Shown here in pieces: positions 1-11,053 of a stretch of DNA of 64,000 nt. How positions within the stretch are numbered: the first letter of the stretch is position 1; the number at the start of each line of letters is the position of its first letter. The translations under genes were made by a program, and so were the position numbers. This DNA comes from Adiantum capillus-veneris (lineage: Eukaryota > Streptophyta > Polypodiopsida > Polypodiales > Pteridaceae). Under the pieces are notes generated by a model. That model made no database searches. It worked only from the letters and a program-made list of their open reading frames with translations, and was not told the origin of the DNA. The DNA lies in assembly GCA_014529385.2 (NCBI GenBank), contig CM043945.1, positions 93,198,112 to 93,262,111 on the forward strand. Direction: 5' to 3'.

Positions 1-195
1 AAAAAGCAAATTTGAAGGTGAAATGGATGGTGGAACAGTACGTTAAAAGCATCGAGGGAATGTAGAATGAAATGCTTTTGGTATCTCACTCGCAACTCTC
101 TATGCCTATCCAGAGTAGATCTAGCAAGTCCCCAACCTTTAGCCTCTACCAAGCACTAAACCCCATGTCTAGCTATTTGTCTGCTAAGGTGTAAA

Positions 196-264
196 AGAAA
201 TGGATACCCAAATCTAAAGACAAGAGGGCTACTACTACGACTAGGTCACTCACCACCTAAGGAT
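196..264 (+). pseudogene. Remnant of a WIPK-motif retroelement tail
   Basis: A short frame reads KKWIPKSKDK (Trp codon at 201-203) and then a Thr/Arg-rich stretch to a stop; another stop lies just upstream. The KKWIPKS string is the same type of motif that is repeated in the 3' coding tails of elements A (16.2-16.5 kb) and B (59.5-60.3 kb). I infer the first few hundred bases are a decayed 3' part of a related gypsy element running in from the left. The match is very short and could be chance. Confidence 0.3.
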
Positions 265-1701
265 CACTCCCCGACAACAACGCCAATGTTAGCAGGTCGC
301 GGCAATTGATTGTCTCCAGCATAGGTGTCTGGCACTCACATAGTGTCAATACTCAGGGAAGCGACTCAGATGGGGCATGGAGACTCTTTGAGCGTGACAA
401 TCTCAAGAAGTGAACCTACGAAACTAAGCTATCATCAGCACTAGAAAATCCATCACTCTTTACTTGAGAAAATCACCCTATGTCCCAACTCACAGCTCTA
501 GGCCTAGGGTCACTATCATTCAAAGTATGGTCGCAATTCGACAAGGTACCAAAATCAAGATCCATCATGATCAAGATAACTAAACTATCCATATGGATTG
601 CCCTATGTCTAGAAACACTATCCTATGATCAAAACATCAAAAAACAATCATTTTTGCACCCAAAACTATAGATTTAGCTCATAGACAAGCAATCATGAAC
701 CACAACAAATTGAGAATAATTACACTTAATTTAAAGAGCAAGAGACAAGGAACACAATGCACTTTTCGAATCAAATTATGTTTACCAGAGTGTGAGAAAA
801 ATCGATTACAATGTGCTTCAGAGTAGCTGCTCTCAATCGTACGCTTTGAACTCTTTAAAAACTTTAGATAATGATACAAAGGTTGTGTTTATACTTGAAA
901 AATTTGGACTCTACACCTAGGGCTTTTTATTTGGCCCACTGGCTGGCTTGCAAGGCTTTTAGCTTAGGACAAAAATATTACAACTTAGAGTTTATAGCAA
1001 AACGGCTCAATAATTATGACTCCTCTTCTTATATAAATCTTTCTCGAAAAAATAGTGTGACTACAAAATTTCATGGCTTTGTGCTAGTGTAGCCAACTAG
1101 GAGGGCACCTGTTGAGTAAGCCTGCTAACAGGCACCGATGACATTAGTGGGGATGTTGTAGTATTTAGTCAATACTATGTATGATGAAGTTGATACTTAT
1201 ATTGTCTTATGGATGACCACCATGAGTCTATAGCTACACTTTCCTTTGTAGGTGAATTTGGGCTCTTCCCAAATTAACCTAGGTATATATAATAACTCAT
1301 ATGGCACTCCACTTCTTCCACATAGATGGATGACGGGTAGTTTTTGATGCTCCTACAATGCATGGTAGAATGTCAACATTCTCAATTGCTAACCATATGG
1401 CACTGCTACGAGCCAATTTGATTGAGGGAGAACCAACCTTCCTATGAAGAGGTGCAAACAAAAACCTTTGGACATGTTGCAACATGAACAAGGGATATCT
1501 TGGGAATTTCACAAAAGTTTAAGGGACCCTTATTAATATTTGAAAATTGGCATGTTTTTGGGAATTTCCACAAATTTTAGGGATACTTTGGTGATATTCC
1601 ATTTTCAATATGTGCTCTCACACTTGGACATGCGTGCACACAACATCATCGATTCAAATGGATAGCTAGGTCGTTGATGATGTGCAAAATGATCATATGC
1701 A
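265..1701. other. Intergenic, no gene recognised
   Basis: AT-rich sequence with only short ORFs that lack domain motifs. I see no LTR ends, primer-binding site or RNA gene. Confidence 0.5.
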
Positions 1702-1925
1702 CATCAACAAGTAACTAGTAACTTCCATCTCAGGACATTAGAAGAGCATTCCATTGCATCAACAACTAACTAGTAGCTTCCATCTCAGGACATTAGAAGA
1801 GAATTCCATTGCATCAGCGACTAACTAGAAGCTTCCATCTCACGACATTAGAAGAGCAATCCATTGCATCAATAATTGACTAGTAGCTTCCATCTTAGGA
1901 CATTAGAAGAGAAATCCATTGCATC
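1702..1925. repeat. 55-bp tandem repeat, four copies
   Basis: Units begin at 1702, 1757, 1812 and 1867 with an exact 55-bp period, and a partial fifth starts at 1922. Each has the order CATCA, TAACTAG, CTTCCATCT, GGACATTAGAAGAG, ATTCCATTG. Units differ by a few substitutions. No coding potential is visible. Confidence 0.95.
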
Positions 1926-2305
1926 ATTGTCGATTTCTACAAGGCCAATTTTTTTAAACATAACATCCATTAAGAAAATCTTAGCCCCTTCTCTCAATTG
2001 TACAAGTGCATGCACATGCAAATCAATGTATCTTTAATATGCTAGCCAAAAAATCTAGAATACTTGAAATATTAGCTTAACTCAGCATGTTTTCCCATGC
2101 CAACTCAGTAACAGTCCAATTATTTTGACAAATACTAAAGGATAAAGATATGTGCACCACATTCTGTATAGGCTCTTGAAGTTGCAAAGGACCACAAGTG
2201 TGAGGTGGAATCTTTAACAAACTTCAAGCAAAAATCCATGAGAATCTTGAGAGTAGATGCTTCTTAATAATCATACCCATAGTCACCCAATATCAAGACT
2301 TAATG

Positions 2306-2401
2306 TCATAAAATCAAATATCTAACTGACTCAAATGATTTTCTCATATTAAACTGATCATTTAATGTGGGAGAATAAACGGGAACAAGAGTTAGAATAT
2401 A
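2306..2401. repeat. Dispersed repeat shared with the right edge of the window
   Basis: About 95 bp, including AAATGATTTTCTCATATTAA and GTGGGAGAATAAACGGGAAC, closely matches 63899-64000 in the same orientation. It may be part of an LTR or another dispersed element; its full boundaries cannot be set because the second copy runs off the window. Confidence 0.8.
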
Positions 2402-2576
2402 GACATGTGCTTTTAGATTTATCTCAGCATGGAACCAAAGGCAATGGGTCCAAACGGGAGATGGTCTAGCAAAGAGCAATGCCAACTAATGGAGCTTAAA
2501 AGACCTTAGGGTTAACTTCATTAAATACCTCCAAAGGTTAGTGTTAAAAGTTCTTATACCCAAGACCTTAGAATAT

Positions 2577-3758
2577 GTTAGACCTTAGACAAGCTAAGCA
2601 TGTGCTTGAGGTGCTTGTCGTGCTTGCTGACTAAGGTGCTTGTTGTGCTTGCTAACTAAGGTACTTCAGGAGATTTTCATGCTTATGGGACTCGATGCTT
2701 GAGAAGCTTGAAGTCAAACCAACGCCTACAATGAGGGGGGCGAGCCATGCAAGTAGGGGATGAGAGAGAATGACCTTCCCCTCACTCAAGGGACACCCCT
2801 TACTCAAAGAGGCATATGGGACACATGTCAAGCTCCTAGCTAGGTTTCCCATAGTGTGCCTAAGGCCTATTGGTTGAATTGAGAGAGGTCCAATGATCAT
2901 TTATTTTAATTAAATAATTATCTAGGCATTATCAAGCCCTCTCTCTCAAAGGGGTAAGGAGGACACTTGTCCAAAGACTACCCATGTTGCTTGATATGCA
3001 CTAAGCATGTGATTGGCTAGGCTTGCAAGGGTCCAATCAAATTCATGGATGAGCTACAAGGAGGGGTCGACCAAAGCAAGTTGGGGGTGTGCTTGGGGGT
3101 ATACTCTCTCTCACACACACACACTCACATGCTCTCATTCTCACTTTGTGAAAGTGCAAGAACTCCATCTAGCAACTCTTGGCTATGGAATGCAAATCCA
3201 ACCCATCTTCTTCATCTCCATTACTACGCTACTATGCTATGCTAAGCTCTATGAGTAATGGTATGAGAGGACACTGCTTCTTTCTTTTAAGAATACTTCC
3301 TCTTCCTCTTCCCTACCCTCATTCCCTGCTAGCTCTCTCCACCTTTGAAGGTGTTTGAGGTCTTGGGGCTGAGGTCAGGGACAAGTTAATGCTTTCATTT
3401 AGCTAGTTACGAGCATAATTGTGGTGCATAAATCTCTTTATCTTCATTGCACCATCAAGGTCTCAAGGAACACAAAGCTTGTATTGTACCAAGTCTCTCT
3501 TTATGGGAGAAGGTATAATACAAAAGCCTTTTAGAGGGGGGACCGGATCCACATAAATCTGGCCCTCAACTATTGTCAAGTTCTCTAATTCTCTCTCTTG
3601 CAAAGTATTGTTCATGACAAGTTAATTGGATATAATGGTTATGTCGCTACCTCTAATCAAGTTCTCCCTCTATTTTCTCAAAGTATTCTCATAAAACTAC
3701 TCACATACACTTTTCTTCATTCCTTTATTCTCAATGTTCATAGTCCATTTTTGTTACA
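2577..3758 (+). mobile_element. Candidate 5' LTR of gypsy element F
   Basis: The right edge is supported: the sequence ends in ACA one base before a canonical initiator tRNA-Met primer-binding site at 3760. The left edge is a guess, based on the TGTTAGACC string at 2577; no second LTR copy exists in the window to confirm it. Two imperfect 29-bp direct repeats (GTGCTTG...CTAACTAAG) lie at 2610-2667. No long ORF is present, as expected for an LTR. Confidence 0.4.
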
Positions 3759-3759
3759 T

Positions 3760-3777
3760 TGGTATCAGAGCCATTGG
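3760..3777 (+). other. Primer-binding site of element F (initiator tRNA-Met type)
   Basis: TGGTATCAGAGCCATTGG matches the complement of the plant initiator tRNA-Met 3' end, the commonest primer of plant LTR retrotransposons. It would prime minus-strand cDNA for the gag downstream at 4192. Confidence 0.85.
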
Positions 3778-4191
3778 TTTCTCTTTTCTTGCTTAAGAAG
3801 AGAGGTCCTTAAGTTTTCCATGAAAGGTTGGACCTGTTCATTGCAAGAGGGTAAGTGGGACAGGGATCTATTATCTTGGTTGAAAAGGACTTAGTTTGAG
3901 GTACACCATTGGGAACTATAGACTTAACAATGGAGTCTCTGGGGGCTTGCCTTTGGCTTAACCATTATTGAGCTACTAGCAAGCTCAACAAGAACCAGAA
4001 TCAACCGAGCAATGTTAGACCCTCTCCACTATTCTTTGCAATCAATAGTCTCTAAACCACAGATGTGGCTGCTTGAGAGCTAATTTTCAAAGTTAATGAA
4101 GAGTAGCAATTGAGGTTTTTGAGGGTACCAAAGCACAAAGTAGCATATACATAAATTTAGTTAGCGTGGCTGACAATAATAAGAGAGTAGA

Positions 4192-4875
4192 ATGAATATT
4201 GACAATTTTGATTTTGCACATGAAGATGCTACTGATGATGCCCCAATGTTTGTGACCTATCTTGTTACTAGGTTGCAACAAGCTATGGGCAACCCTACCT
4301 TGCAATCCGAACTTACCCAACAACTTCGTGCTTATGGGATTTCTCTACCTCTCCAAGAAGAGAGAGAAATTAGGAAGCCTCTTGTAGAGACTTCCAAAAG
4401 AAGACTCTCTCTGATAAGAGAAGAGGAGGAATCCAATGAACAAGAAAGAAGTGAATCTCCAAATTCCTCTAAAGATGTGGCTCCACGAAGACGGCGGTCT
4501 CGACGATCCCCAACTCCTCCCAAGAGGAAAAGATCATCCTATAGTCCTTCTCCTCGTCACTCCGAAAGGGAAGAGAAGAAACAAAGGAAGAAAAAGGGAA
4601 GAAAGAGTTCACTCTCTTCTCCTTCTTCTTCACCTTCCTCCTCTCCCGACGAAAGCATCGATTATTCTCCTAGAGAATACAAGAGGAGAGGACATCGCAA
4701 ATCCTACCCTACTTGGAAAAGGTCCCACAAGCTTAAGAAGTTCAAAGAGGGAGGAAAGAGTATCTCTTTTCTCACCTATGATGGCACCTTTGGTGCTATT
4801 GACAAAGTATTGGCCTTCATCGAGCAATTCGATGCGCCCTTGGAGACGAGGGATTCAATGAATCCTCCAAGCTAG
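4192..4875 (+). pseudogene. gag: Element F gag, N-terminal part with an RS-rich segment
   Basis: A 227-codon frame begins about 430 bp after the primer-binding site. Residues about 95-170 form a strongly basic and serine-rich region (RRRRSRRSPTPPKRKRSS, then SSPSSSPSSSPDES), followed by a Ty3/gypsy gag-like start (SFLTYDGTFG...VLAFIEQFDA). The gag core continues in another frame after about 4845 (SKLGHVAMHFQ...HQWWASL), so a frameshift breaks it. Gag would form the particle and bind genomic RNA. The RS stretch resembles splicing-factor RS domains in composition; its function here is unknown. The element is split by A and truncated in RT, so it is dead. Confidence 0.7.
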
Positions 4876-5552
4876 GTCATGTAGCTATGCACTTTCAAAA
4901 AAATTCTCATCAATGGTGGGCTAGCCTTTGTGGCAACAGCAAAGCTCCAAAAACAGCAAAACTCTACGAGTTTCCATCATGAACCAATTCCTTGCTAACA
5001 ACGCCAAAGATAAAGTCCTCAACGAATGGTGGAGTTTGAAGCTACTCTCCAAAGAGTCTATCCAAAAATATGTTGACAAGTTTTGGGACTTACATCTCAA
5101 AGCTACAGTCTTTCAGAAGATAGAATTCACCAAGCAAAAGCAACAATTTTGTGCGGGATTACCTAAAGAAATAGCCCAGTATCAACTCCCAACGGCCCAA
5201 TTCTATCACCGAAGTCATCCACCACACTATGATTGCATCTCGTTTCAATTTCCAACAAGGGGCTAGAAGGAATGCCAAGCCCATGGAAAACAAAGGTCAA
5301 AACGATGCAAAGGGAAAGAACGATGCTCAAAGTTCTTCCCAAGTCAATGCCAACAACAAGAACAAGACCAAGGAGAAAGGAGTTTACAAAGGTAAAAGCA
5401 AACTCTCTCCTAAAGAGCTAGAGGATTTTCGTAAAGATCACAAATGCTTTAAGTGTGGGGAGCAAGGACATGGTTATTGTTCTTGCCCCGAAAGAAAATC
5501 CCGCAATGAGACTCCTAGAGCTTCCACAGTCGACGCTCCAAAAGAGGATGCT
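4876..5552 (+). pseudogene. gag: Element F gag C-terminal part with a CCHC zinc knuckle
   Basis: Three frames together carry the rest of gag: WWASL at about 4915, a helical segment (NEWWSLKLLSKESIQKYVDKF) at 5020-5085, and a basic linker followed by CFKCGEQGHGYCSC at about 5449-5490, a CX2CX4HX4C nucleic-acid-binding knuckle. At least two frameshifts separate the pieces. Coding stops at the insertion point of element A. The frame through the knuckle is open again on the far side of A, when one copy of the AGTAT duplication is discounted, and leads into the protease at 19346. Confidence 0.75.
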
Positions 5553-5874
5553 CATTGCAAAGTATTGTTAACCCTCACGGCTCACGGACACCCTATTACC
5601 TACGACGGACGTTGTAATCTACGGCGGACATTGTATTATTTATTTGGTAGAGTCAGGTACCGGGCTTGTCGGTCCAATAGGAAAAGGGTAAGAGTGATCG
5701 CCGATGAGAGGCGCATTGCAAAGTATTGTTAACCCTCACGGCTCACGGACACCCTATTACCTACGACGGACGTTGTAATCTACGGCGGACATTGTATTAT
5801 TTATTTGGTAGAGTCAGGTACCGGGCTTGTCGGTCCAATAGGAAAAGGGTAAGAGTGATCGCCGATGAGAGGCG
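5553..5874. repeat. 161-bp tandem duplication spanning the insertion junction of element A
   Basis: 5553-5713 and 5714-5874 look identical by eye. Each contains 14 bp of host element F (CATTGCAAAGTATT, including the AGTAT target site) plus about the first 147 bp of the element A LTR. The duplication must therefore post-date the insertion. The junction shows 2-bp CA microhomology. The outer copy is a truncated LTR start; the inner one begins the real 5' LTR at 5727. Confidence 0.93.
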
Positions 5875-6313
5875 CACTCTAACTGGGACATTCAAGGGAT
5901 TAGTTGGCTAAGCATGGGCACCCAAGTGTGAATGTGGTGAGCTCATATAAAAGCCAATTAAACCTAAAATTCACCCATTCTCTCATTTGTGCAATGCAAG
6001 AAAGGTGCTCTTGCTCCATCTCCTTGTGTACTAGTGTGTGTGTGTGTGTGTGTACTTGAGAGAGAGAGAGTGTGTGTGTGATCGAGCATTGCGGCGGCAC
6101 GACGGCGGTGAAGCGGTTGAGCGTGACGTAGCGGCGTCTCCTTCTTCTTCGTAGCGAGGAATCCTCCACGGCAGGAGCATAGAGGGGTGAGTGACACACC
6201 ATTGCCCTCTTTTGAGCTTACTAGTTAAGCTAGTTGTGTGCTTGGAGCCGTCTGTGGCTCGCACACAATGTTAGGTAAGTCCCTTGCTTCGACAGTGCGG
6301 CAAGGAGCGCACA
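5727..6313 (+). repeat. 5' LTR of element A
   Basis: 587 bp, TG...CA ends, matched to the 615-bp 3' LTR. The length gap is mainly a compound (TG)n-(GA)n-(TG)n microsatellite at about 6030-6080, shorter here. A TATA box lies at 5946. Confidence 0.93.
5946..5953 (+). promoter_or_regulatory. TATA box in the element A 5' LTR
   Basis: TATAAAAG within CTCATATAAAAGCC, conserved in the 3' LTR at 18945-18952. It should place the transcript start about 30 bp downstream. Confidence 0.65.
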
Positions 6314-6317
6314 TTTT

Positions 6318-6339
6318 TGGCGCCGTTGCCAGGGAATCG
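6318..6339 (+). other. Primer-binding site of element A (tRNA-Asp)
   Basis: TGGCGCCGTTGCC followed by AGGGAATCG matches the complement of the plant tRNA-Asp(GUC) 3' end with about two differences, four bases after the LTR. This primer is typical of Athila-type elements. Confidence 0.88.
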
Positions 6340-7331
6340 CCCTGCACTAAGTCCAAGAGGCACTTTGTGCTTCTTCTATGAGTTGTTTGTAGTAGGAAAG
6401 AAGAGGAAGAGGAAGAGGAATGAGTTATTTTTCTGCAAGTTGTTAATTTCTGTATTGTCTGCAAGTTCTGTGATTTCTGCACAATCTTGTGTTTTCTGTT
6501 TGCACACAGTCTTTGCACAATTAGTAGTCGTTAGCTTGTTCGCAGTGAATGAGTAAGTAGGTAAACAGTTAACAATTTCTGTTTGCACACAGTCTGTACA
6601 CAGTTTTCTGTTAAGGTTTGCCTGCACACAGTCTTTGCACAGTAAGGTAGTGAGAGAGGAAGTAGGTGGACAGTTTGCTCACTGTCAGTAAGCAGTTAGC
6701 AGAGTGGTTAACAGATTAGTTAGTAGATTAGTTAGTGGTTAGCAGCATTGTTAGTAAGTAGATAAGGTAGTGAGCTGTGAGCTGTTGACAGAGAGGTTAG
6801 GTAGGTGTTGACAGTGTGTGTGGCCAAGAAAGGTCGAAAAGTCCGAAAATATTTAAGCGTGAGTGACTGGGGGGCTACACTAAAATTTTGATCGGGATCG
6901 GGATCATTTCCCCAAGCCCAAGCCCAGGCCTCAGTCCTATGATATATACTAGACTCACTCTTATATATATACCCTACCCCCTCAAGAGGGAATGAGAGCA
7001 TGTGGGGCAAGTCCTCCACTCTCCTCCCTTCCCTTCCCACTTGCACCCTTAGACTTTCTAATTTGAGCCTAGTTCCCTACTAGAAATTGACGGTTTTAGG
7101 GATTTCGAGGGCATAAAGTGACCAAATGGAGGGCTGTAAAGCACGGCACGTCCCTCTGACCGAGACGCTCGTTTTGAGCTATCATACGTTCTATTCTATA
7201 GCTGGGTCAGCAAAAAAGGACCGAAAAATCAAAAAAAATTTAAGAAAAGACTTGGGTTGCAAAACACCCAAAAATACTTGGTGAGCAGCCTTCACGGGCA
7301 CTCACTATCACTTCTAGGGGATCCAAGTCAT
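6340..7331 (+). other. Untranslated leader of element A with short direct repeats
   Basis: About 1 kb between the PBS and the first gag ATG. At 6493-6642 the string GCACACAGTCT(T/G) recurs three times, followed by many GTTAG/CAGTTAG repeats to about 6790. No credible ORF. Such a leader would hold packaging and dimerisation signals, but none is identifiable by motif. Confidence 0.7.
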
Positions 7332-9500
7332 ATGAACCTATGCTCTGGACAAGTGTTAGAGCACGAGCATATTGGTAGTGCCTCCATTTATGTGGGCACC
7401 CATTATTCCTCTACCCTAGGTTCTGGACCTTTGGCCGGGACTCAAGGTAGCGCGACCCAAGATCCTCATATCGCGTCTAGTGATTCTTCCTCTGACTACG
7501 AAGTCATGGAGGGGTATCCTACACCAAACCCTGATAGTTCAAGTCAAGACATGCATGCCATGGGCCCACGGCCCGGGTCCAGCGTGTTTAGCCGCTTAAA
7601 AGAGACCCTTAGTAGAGCTACTCGCTCCGAACATGCGGTTAATGAAATAAATGAAGGGAGTGGGGAAGTAAATTCGTCATTCATGCCTAAAATAGACCCT
7701 ATGCTTCTTGAGAGTGTGCATGTGAATGTTCCATCCACTGCACCTCCTGATCCTTTAGGACTATCTCCCTCTGAGGTTTTACTACCCGATGGTAGGAGTC
7801 TTGCCGAAGTACAAGAGATCGAACGCTATATGCAAGCAACAAGGGAGAGGGAAATTGAGAACCTACGAAGGCTAGAACAAAGTCGAGCCCTGAAAGCAAA
7901 GGCTCCTATGACAACAATCATGCCAGCCGAGCAACCGAGTGCTCCCAAGGTAGCAGTCACGGAGGGGCAAGCGATGGGGAGCAATAATGCTTCCACTTCG
8001 GGGGAAACCTCCACCACGCCAGGCCTAGATGGGATATTCCTAAACAAAAATTGGGAGTATGACCTACAAGCAGAAGCTTTAATTGATCGGTACACAGGAC
8101 ACACCTATCATGTGGGTTGGTTAGATGTTCTACAATCCACATCGGGTGCTACTAGCATAGATGAGCAACAACAGAAAGTTTGTGATGTCCTCCATAGGAT
8201 TGTCGAGTTAGAAAGACAGAACACAGGGATCAACATGCCTTCAACAGGCCTAATGAGATTCTTGGATACGGGAAAGGCCAACCAACCAACCCTATCACAA
8301 ATGGAGACTCCCTTAGTGAGCCCCATTGATCCTCCATATGTTGTTTCGCCAGGAGCCTCAGTACAATCTGAGCCCACAAGTGGCAGCTTTACCTTCCCAG
8401 ATCTAGCTCATCTTTCTCTTAATGACACTACGGCTACCATGCATATCCCAGTGGTGAGCATGACAAGAAGTACACCATGGAGTTCATTTGTTAATACTAC
8501 GCCGATGCCTAGTAGCACAGTGCCCCCAACTATACCTACATGTATGTATCAATCATGTGCACGTGCCGTACCTCAGCCTCATGTAGCTCCTACACCTCCG
8601 ATTATTCCAAGAGCTTACAATCCACAATGGCATTATCCAAGCTCTTATACAAGTGGAGCCATGCCATTTAATAATAACATGCCATATCAGGCACCCCCTA
8701 TGCCTAGGGCCACGCCTGTAAACTTTGGACCACCGTCTGGTACACCACCATACGAAATATGGGACCCAAGAGCAGTGCGTATGCCAAGGCCAAGGCCAAC
8801 TCCCATCTCACATGTGGTTCCAGGAGCACATACACCCATTATACCTGCTCAAATAGGAAATTTGGCAGCATTTGCTCAAACTATCGGTCGCTCTATTGCG
8901 GAAAACATGCGTAGTGCACCTGATAGAGAGCCTAGGAGCAAGGCAGTTCAAGTAGCTAAGCTCACACAGAAATTCAGTGGAGACGGAGATGCTAGAAAGC
9001 ATATGGAAGTCTTTAAACATGTGTGTGATTCCTTGGAAGAGCACAATGAGCTACATAAGTGTAAGGCTTTGAGTTTGACCCTAAGCGGAAAGGCTGGAGA
9101 TTGGTATAGAACCTTAAGAGTAGAAGAGAAAACGATCTACTCTACTCTTAGGAGATTGTTCTTGAAAGAGCACATACGAGAGGGAGTACTTTGGGGTGTA
9201 GCCTCTCAGTTCCAGAAAGCCCAACGAGAAGAAGGTGAATCCGTGAGAGACTTCATTAGTCGCCTAAAGAATTTGAATTATCGATGCAATCCAAACGAGC
9301 GATTCAACAACAACCAATTGCTCGATAGATTCATTAGGGGACTACGACATGAAAGTATCTATAATGGCCTAGTCATTAGAGGTATCACTACTTGGGAAGC
9401 AGTCACCATGAATGCAATCCAATTGGAGGATAATTTAATGAAAGAGTGTCTGCCGAGCCGAAGTCTAGTAGCTCGCAAGCGTCAGGGCATGAGCCAATAA
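7332..9500 (+). CDS. gag: Element A gag
   Basis: The frame is open from 7257, but that codon is TTG; 7332 is the first ATG, giving about 722 residues. The N-terminal 500 residues are Ser/Pro/Thr-rich and low in motifs. Residues about 540-690 (nucleotides 8940-9420) form the retrotransposon gag core, with conserved pieces such as LSLTLSGKAGDWYRTL, an EGESVRDFISRLKNL helix and LLDRFIRGLRHESIYNGLV. This protein would form the particle shell around the RNA. The frame ends at 9500 where a frameshift separates it from the zinc-knuckle part, so the C-terminus (ARKRQGMSQ) is probably aberrant. Confidence 0.85.
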   Translation: MNLCSGQVLEHEHIGSASIYVGTHYSSTLGSGPLAGTQGSATQDPHIASSDSSSDYEVMEGYPTPNPDSSSQDMHAMGPRPGSSVFSRLKETLSRATRSEHAVNEINEGSGEVNSSFMPKIDPMLLESVHVNVPSTAPPDPLGLSPSEVLLPDGRSLAEVQEIERYMQATREREIENLRRLEQSRALKAKAPMTTIMPAEQPSAPKVAVTEGQAMGSNNASTSGETSTTPGLDGIFLNKNWEYDLQAEALIDRYTGHTYHVGWLDVLQSTSGATSIDEQQQKVCDVLHRIVELERQNTGINMPSTGLMRFLDTGKANQPTLSQMETPLVSPIDPPYVVSPGASVQSEPTSGSFTFPDLAHLSLNDTTATMHIPVVSMTRSTPWSSFVNTTPMPSSTVPPTIPTCMYQSCARAVPQPHVAPTPPIIPRAYNPQWHYPSSYTSGAMPFNNNMPYQAPPMPRATPVNFGPPSGTPPYEIWDPRAVRMPRPRPTPISHVVPGAHTPIIPAQIGNLAAFAQTIGRSIAENMRSAPDREPRSKAVQVAKLTQKFSGDGDARKHMEVFKHVCDSLEEHNELHKCKALSLTLSGKAGDWYRTLRVEEKTIYSTLRRLFLKEHIREGVLWGVASQFQKAQREEGESVRDFISRLKNLNYRCNPNERFNNNQLLDRFIRGLRHESIYNGLVIRGITTWEAVTMNAIQLEDNLMKECLPSRSLVARKRQGMSQ

Positions 9501-11053
9501 AGATAAAGCCAATCGTGAAAGAGCAAACGATATCTGAGATGACTTTGGCAGATCTCACCAAGGCCATCCAAGAAAGCCTTAGGGGTAATCGTGCTCCACA
9601 AAACACTCATATGTATCCAAGAGGGGAGCAACAATGGTGCTCAATCTGCTTGGGCCCACATACTACGAGTGAATACCCTACTTTCAGAGTAAAGTTTAAC
9701 GAGACTTGTAACGCGTGTGGTAGGTATGGCCATCAAGCGAAGGATTGCCTAATGCTTAAATGCATCATGGAAAATAGACCGCCTATAGCTTGGGCAGACT
9801 CACCTGGAGTTCCTGCATTGATGCCTACCCCACCCATGGAGCAACAATTGCCATTACAGCACATGGTCCCTAGAACCCAAAATGTGGTCCAAACCACACC
9901 ATTTCCACCTCCAGTGCTAGGACCGCAACCCCCTCATCCAAGAGTTACACCTATGAACCAAATAGGTTGCTAGTCATCTAGTACTTATGTAGATTGCGAA
10001 GAGGACATAGACTCTAGTATCACCTATGGAGTCGACATGCTTGAGGAGTGTCCCATGTACTATATGGAAGACCATTGGGGACAAATCAAACCGGTATATC
10101 AAGCTACTGCACTAGCAGCAAGAGGCCAAAACATTAATAGTTTTGCCAGGAGACCACCTCTTCAGTGCTACGAATGTGGTGGACCACATCGAGTAGCTGA
10201 GTTCCCCATTAGAATGCAAAAGAATGCTGCACTAATGCAAACAAGTCAAGGGAGTGCATTGGCAATGCCAATACTCACTTGTAATCGTTGTGGCATAGAT
10301 CATTTGATCGCACAGTGTCCTAACAATCCAAACACGCTGAAAATCACACCGTTGAACTTAATAGAGATTGTTGATGGGACACCACCAACTATAAACATAG
10401 TACCAGTAAACGTACTCACACGATCAATGCTCCAAAAACAAAATTATCTTCTTGAGGAAAGAGACACGGCATCAATTGCCCAATCTCAGAAAAAGAAGAA
10501 AACACGAAGAAAGAGATCGCAAAAAGCAGCGAAGTCAGACCCCAGTTCAAAGACCAACATAGGGACTGGTGACGACCCCGTATATATGAATGACGCTGAA
10601 GAGGATTCTGATTCAGGTGAAACCATGGAGACCAAAATGACCACTAACATAGAAACCAACAAGGAAGATCTTCATGAGCCACAATGGCTAGGATCCAAAA
10701 AGAAGATAGGAACTTACCCAAACCCTACAGAGGAGATTGAGCGAGTCAAGCAATTAAGGAGTTTGGTAGAAGATAACCAGAGGGATCTAGAACCACCACC
10801 TAGGAAGATCCAGATTACAGACACCGTGTTCGCTACACAACAACAACCTCACCAAGTCCATAGACCCTTGGACATACCTAGTGTCATCCAAGAAGAAAGT
10901 GACTTAAAGTCATGGGAAAGTGGGCGTACTCACTTCTTGATGGAAAGAATGTTTACAGAGGGACTACCTGATCCTATCGAAGAAATGGAGATCCCATCTT
11001 CCCCACGTCAAGGGACTCAAGGCCAAAAGGTGTCGTTAACATTGCCAAATTGA
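9446..11053 (+). pseudogene. gag: Element A gag C-terminus with four Cys-rich knuckles
   Basis: One frame is broken only by a TAG at 9971-9973. It carries CSICLGPHTTSEYP (final Cys lost), CNACGRYGHQAKDC (intact CX2CX4HX4C), CYECGGPHRVAEFP (final Cys lost) and CNRCGIDHLIAQC (CX2CX3HX4C). A Lys/Arg cluster (KKKKTRRKRSQK) follows at about 10490-10530, then an acidic linker. Retroviral-type nucleocapsids normally have one or two knuckles, so four knuckle-like units are unusual. It overlaps the gag frame and leads into protease 1 after another frameshift at about 11050. Confidence 0.75.

Noticed and set aside
3760-3777. tRNA gene fragments at the TGGTATCAGAGC sites
   Set aside because: These are primer-binding sites next to LTR ends; no tRNA cloverleaf surrounds them.
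6284-6556. Short ORFs near the start of element A
   Set aside because: They lie across the LTR, PBS and leader; not conserved features.
7257-7331. Upstream start of element A gag at 7257
   Set aside because: The codon there is TTG; the first ATG is at 7332.
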